Assembly: GCA_965153455.1 (NCBI GenBank) | Contig: OZ234493.1 | Span: forward strand, 17,784,213 to 17,848,212 | Length of the DNA stretch: 64,000 nt | Source: Sphagnum compactum | Taxonomy: Eukaryota; Bryophyta; Sphagnopsida; Sphagnales | Direction: 5' to 3' | Shown: piece after piece, positions 59,801 through 64,000 of the stretch | How the letters are laid out: each line of letters begins with the position of its first letter | Position numbering within the stretch: the first letter of the stretch is position 1 | Notes under the pieces: model-generated | What the model saw: only the letters and a program-made list of their open reading frames with translations | Databases searched by the model: none | What the model was told of the DNA's origin: nothing | Position numbers and translations under genes: made by a program

Positions 59801-61360
59801 TGGTTGTTGGTTCACTTTGGCACAATTTATTATTATTCTTATTATTTTATTTTATTTTCCCCTTTGCTTTGCTTTCCCTCTAGACCCCGCAGTTTTTGCA
59901 TGAATGTCAAAGAAACAAAAGATAAGGAACTCCTCAAAAATGACAACTTTATTGTAAGTGTTGGGGGGGGGGGGGGGGTTTGGAGTGCCCCTTTTTTAAT
60001 TGGGGGGTGGGTTACTGGGGTGGGTGGTGGGTGGGGGGGGGGATTTTTTGTGGTGGCAATTTTAAATTAGAAAGTACTTAAAAAAAAACTGATTCTGGAG
60101 TTTTCTTTAGGCCATTTTCAAAACAAAAGAAAGGATAGAAATCACCAAATTTGTGCATTAGGTAGTACAAATAAAATAAGATGCCTCAATTGTTATGGAT
60201 GATTGTAACGTGTATATATGGATGATGCCAAGTTAGCACAAAATATGGATGCATTCCTTGATTGGTATGGATGATTGTCATATGTTACAAATGCACTTTG
60301 TGCTCAAATGTAGTGGAATATAACAAAGTGACCATGCAATTGAATGGATTCAGTTGCACATGTTTACTTAGAGAAAAGAAACAGAACCCTATCATGGGTG
60401 GTCACATAAACTTTATGAATGTATGGGTGACCATGTAGCCTTTGAATTTGGCTTTAGTCACTTTCTAATACATGACTGTAGCATCTCCGAAAGACTCAGT
60501 GTTATTTCAACTTATCATACTTCAAACTATGTAAGAGTAGCCAGAATGAACCAACAGCCACCACAGTGCACCATCCAGTGGAAGCATGCTATGACCCTGG
60601 AACTGTGGATGAGCCCCAACTGAAACTGATGTTCACCTTCATAACATATGCCACAATGGATAGGTCATGTAGGCAAGTAGGAAGGATGATATATGAGTGG
60701 CTTACTAGGTAAATAGACACCTATAGATGGTTATTACCAGTGTTGCCCGGTTATTGAGTTTTAATTACCCACCAGGCTGATTATTTGAAAATTAAATTTT
60801 CATGGACACACTGGGTTATCAAATAACTGAGTTTTTGCAGATTTTTGGGTCCTGCATGGTGTCAATTTGTTAGAATGGTCAATTCATAAGGTTATTAAAT
60901 TTTTAAAGTAATAATCTCTTGGTATGCATAAGAGTCAATGCTTGCAATAACTTGTTGAGAACCACCAAATATAATGTATAGGTCATTTATTCAGTAAAAA
61001 AACCTTATCACTATACACAATATGAATGACCACTAAACCAACACACTTCACACCTTGTTCTACATATGAACAAGATGTTGATTGTCTTTGTCAAAACTTA
61101 AAACCAAGATGCAAAAATAATTAATTAAAACAAACATGCATGGGACTAACTCATTGAGATTTGAGCAAAAGAAATGCCAACATTGGATCATTATAGCAAA
61201 CAAGGTTGACCTTTAATACATCTAGCCACTAAAGTTGACATCAACTAGAAAATCTCCTATTCATGGCAATGCTACTAAGTTATAAAAACTAGAACAAAAT
61301 CTTCGTCAATATGCATATCCATTAGTCTAGCTTGTCAACATTGAAATAGTTAGTTGTGTT
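59801..61360. other. Intergenic DNA with long G-runs
   Basis: A run of 16 G (59963-59978) and further G-rich runs to about 60042 occur. After that there is ordinary AT-rich sequence with GTATGGATGATTG echoes (about 60195-60290). No gene is recognised. Confidence 0.45.
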
Positions 61361-62090
61361 CAACATAGTATTGTTTTCATCAATGATACCCATGTTTCTT
61401 CCTCAAAAAATCATTAGTGGATTATAGTTCTTGTAAGCAATTTGCCCTTGCATTAGTTGACCAATTTTTCATAATCATGACAAGCTTGTATAGATTTTCA
61501 ACTCCCAACTTACAATATCATCGGCTTGTTAACATTCCAACTATATTGAAAATTTGTTCAATCTCAATTTGGGATTTAGGAATCCCAAGAATTTGTCATG
61601 CAACAAAGGAAATGTTAGGAAATCATATTTCATGGGAATTCCACCCAGTCAAGGGCAATAGATAATTTTCAAGCTTCACATGTAAACAATGGAATAAAGA
61701 TAGTTCATTTTTCAACAACCCACGCAATGTGGCCTCATTTGAAGTCATTGCTCCAAAAATGGATTCATCATCATCAACCACTAGTCGTTCGGTAGGGCCA
61801 ACAATGTCGGGGCTTTGGAATTGAAAAGCAACCACCAATAGTGACATCCAATTCATGTTATCATACTTCCCCATGATCCACCATCTATATGACTTTTGCT
61901 CTCTCTAAAAATGGTTTCACCACATCAAGATATTTGAAGCATGGGTCTAACATTAGTGCAAGCATTTTATGAACCTTGCAAGCTTCGTAAGTAAATGCAA
62001 ATGACAAAAATGAAGCTAGGATTACCAAAACTTTTGTCATCATCCACATGCAAAATGCTTGCAATTCAAACTCAAAATACACACTTGCAA
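61360..62090 (-). pseudogene. hAT-family transposase remnant
   Basis: Minus-strand translation contains KVHKMLALMLDPCFKYLDVV, then LENYLLPLTGWNSHEI-stop-FPNISFVA-stop-QILGIPKSQIEIEQIFNIVG, then CKLGVENLYKLVMIMKNW. These are the ordered C-terminal segments of hAT transposases, including the dimerisation domain (FP...A..ILgIP.S..e.E..F...G...R..L......L...kNW). In-frame TGA codons (at least three) and a frame change show it is dead. Parts of the N-terminal region may extend toward 62.6 kb but are unrecognisable. Confidence 0.82.
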
Positions 62091-63034
62091 AATTGATGGA
62101 ACTAGTTTTAGATTGTTCAATTTAACAATACTTGCACATAGTTATTGAAAAAGTAACATTTAAGGCATGAAAGTAATCAATAACCTCAAGTTCGATTGAA
62201 GATACATTGTTTCACAATAGGAAGCATAGTTCTTGTAATTGTTTTGCAAACTACCCATGTCTATGTATATGGTACCTAACCTTGTAACTTTATAAGTTTT
62301 TGCCTTTCACAACAAAAATTGATGGCATCATGATATTCCAAGGTTTTTTAAAACAAAATCATCTTTATAACAAACATGTTCTTCATTAGGGTTTTCAATT
62401 TCTAATGGGAGATGCTTGCATTACGACATGCCATTTCCCAATTAGCACATCCTTTGCTTGATTTTTTTCCAATGTAATTTTTTTTTGCAAGGTAGATTGT
62501 GTGACTTTCAAACTAACCTCGTGAAAGCCCACGTAAACATTTGTATCACTACAATTATATTGGCATGGTTTAGGTCCAAAACAAGATCGTTGCCAAGGAA
62601 TTGCAATTACCAAAGGAACACATTCAACCACAAAGGTCAAAACTCAAGCAAGGATGGACAAATTGCCACTCTCATCCTTCACAAAGGCAATCAATTTGTC
62701 CAACAAATTGTAAGATGAAATAAGCTCCTTGATTTATGTTGCCATTGCAACTCTAGTCATATTAATAGCTTCAAAGAGTCCCATTGTGACAAGGGAAGGT
62801 ACCAATAGTGACTTGATGAAATTTATCATGTGTAAGAGCAAATGTCTCATGTCCAGATCTAGACATTCACAAATTGAAAAAAGTTACAGTATCACAAGAA
62901 TCCAAAATTAAAATCACATATTTTCCCATGGTTTTAGCCATCAATAAAGGGATGGCATGTTTAACCCTTTTTTTCTAATTTAAAAACATGATTCAAATTT
63001 TTTAACCCATGCCCAAATGCCTCAACCATTGAGG
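62091..63034 (-). other. Probable upstream part of the hAT remnant
   Basis: Minus-strand frames (for example about 62395-62640) stay open for short stretches but show no clear BED zinc finger. By position this should be the N-terminal half of the hAT gene or its flank. Confidence 0.35.
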
Positions 63035-63615
63035 TAAAAACACAATCAATGGAGCCATGCAAGTGAGTGAACATTCCTTTAAACTACATTTTTGTATGTT
63101 TAAAATATCACAAGTGAAGTATAATAGTTTGGATTGTCCTAATTGTTTTTGAAATATTTTTCATTAATCGCAAATTTTACATGTTCAAAGCTTGGAAAAA
63201 ATAAAAAATGTTTTTGCATGTTCAAAGCACTCAAACCTCGAAAATGGACAATCCTTGTTTTTTTCAAATGTCCTTTTTCCTACCAAATGTGTGCAATTCC
63301 TTTTAAAATTAAAAAGTATTTTAAGATTGATGATTAGAAGAGCAAAAGGACTTGAATTGATGAATTATTTTTAATAACCCATTTGAGCACATTTGGTTCA
63401 AAAGTGTTTTTTGGACCTAAAAATCATGGATTTGAAAATGTGCTTTTAACAAAAGTTGTTCATGTTTATGTGATAAAGGGCATGAATGCATAATATACAT
63501 GATATAAAATTAATTTGTAATCAAAATGTATTTATATTTAAAATTTAATGTTAAAGGGGGTACCCAAAATACAAATTTTCAAGTTATAAACCAACACAAA
63601 AATGACACATGTCGA
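63035..63615. repeat. Dispersed repeat family C, copy 3
   Basis: Closest partner of the copy at 48.34-48.97 kb, with the same order of shared words and the same orientation; it ends in ACACAAAAATGACACATGTC. It lies just beyond the hAT remnant. Confidence 0.85.
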
Positions 63616-64000
63616 AGATGGCTTGTGCATGAACCTAGAGCTTGAGCTTAAAACTTTGAGCTTGTAGCTTAACGTTTAATGTGATTTTAACCCACCTACA
63701 TGGATGAATGTGTCCATAGCTCAATGATTTCACATGGATGAAAATCATTTTGCATGGATGAATTTTATTAATGAACTGGATTAAATAAATAAATATTTGA
63801 TTAAATTCATCCATGATTAGAAGATAAATAAATTAAAATTTATTTATATCCATCTTCATTTCTTGTCCAAGTATTAATATTTCAAACTTGAGTGTCATTT
63901 AATGATGATGCATAATGTGACTATAAGGGAAAATATGATGATGGGACCAAATTTTTTTAAAATTTTGTTTAAAAAATCATTTTCATCAATAATGTTAAGC
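63616..64000. other. AT-rich intergenic DNA
   Basis: Short TGGATGAA echoes (about 63702-63800) occur, but no gene or RNA gene is recognised up to the window edge. Confidence 0.4.

Noticed and set aside
1-64000. CRISPR array, operon, riboswitch or prokaryotic defence system
   Set aside because: The spaced repeats here are plant minisatellites without unique spacers; genes have introns and the tRNA is eukaryotic, so prokaryotic systems are not expected or seen.

Overview
This window reads as nuclear DNA of a land plant. Five intron-bearing or intronless genes of plant-specific or plant-typical families and one cytosolic initiator tRNA sit in moderately GC-rich islands, separated by very AT-rich, repeat-filled DNA. 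The families present (SHI/STY zinc-finger regulator, RGF/GLV-type peptide precursor) and the style of the repeats suggest a vascular plant, perhaps a seed-free lineage such as a clubmoss or fern. That lineage guess is inference only; no marker in the window fixes it.

Layout. 1-13.5 kb is AT-rich. It holds a short perfect hairpin (687-732), a fragment of a small inverted-repeat element, a heavily decayed Ty3/gypsy LTR retrotransposon on the minus strand with recognisable long terminal repeats (about 1.89-10.02 kb), and a five-copy 70-bp tandem array (11.99-12.34 kb). 13.5-18.3 kb is a SHI/STY (SRS) transcription factor gene on the plus strand, preceded by a minisatellite. 18.3-22.5 kb, between two convergent genes, holds an inverted-repeat element and a 47-48-bp tandem array of about 18 units. 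22.5-27.4 kb is a PPTC7-like PP2C phosphatase on the minus strand. 27.4-32 kb is AT-rich, with palindromes and a tandem duplication abutting the next gene.

32.07-36.76 kb is XPF/RAD1 (plant UVH1), the nuclease subunit of nucleotide-excision repair. Eight exons can be phased exactly, but there is one apparent single-base frameshift in the first exon. 37.64 kb is tRNA-iMet(CAT). 39.5-40.9 kb is an intronless F-box/kelch gene (minus), with a 100-135-bp tandem repeat in its upstream region. 42-55 kb is AT-rich with MITE-like elements, a dispersed ~600-bp repeat family and telomere-like CCCTAAA repeats. 55.7-57.1 kb (minus) is a three-exon gene for a secreted protein ending in DYRDPENHPPRSN, an RGF/GLV/CLEL-type sulfated-peptide motif. 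58.6-64 kb holds TACC-rich repeats, a dead hAT transposase and another copy of the dispersed repeat.

The genes do not form a pathway or operon. They are independent eukaryotic genes: developmental transcription factor, organelle- or cytosol-type phosphatase, DNA-repair endonuclease, SCF substrate receptor and peptide hormone precursor. The most valuable observations are the peptide-hormone gene, the frameshift and promoter-proximal duplication at XPF, the unresolved N-terminus of the SHI gene, and catalytic-residue decay of the retrotransposon by G-to-A changes.
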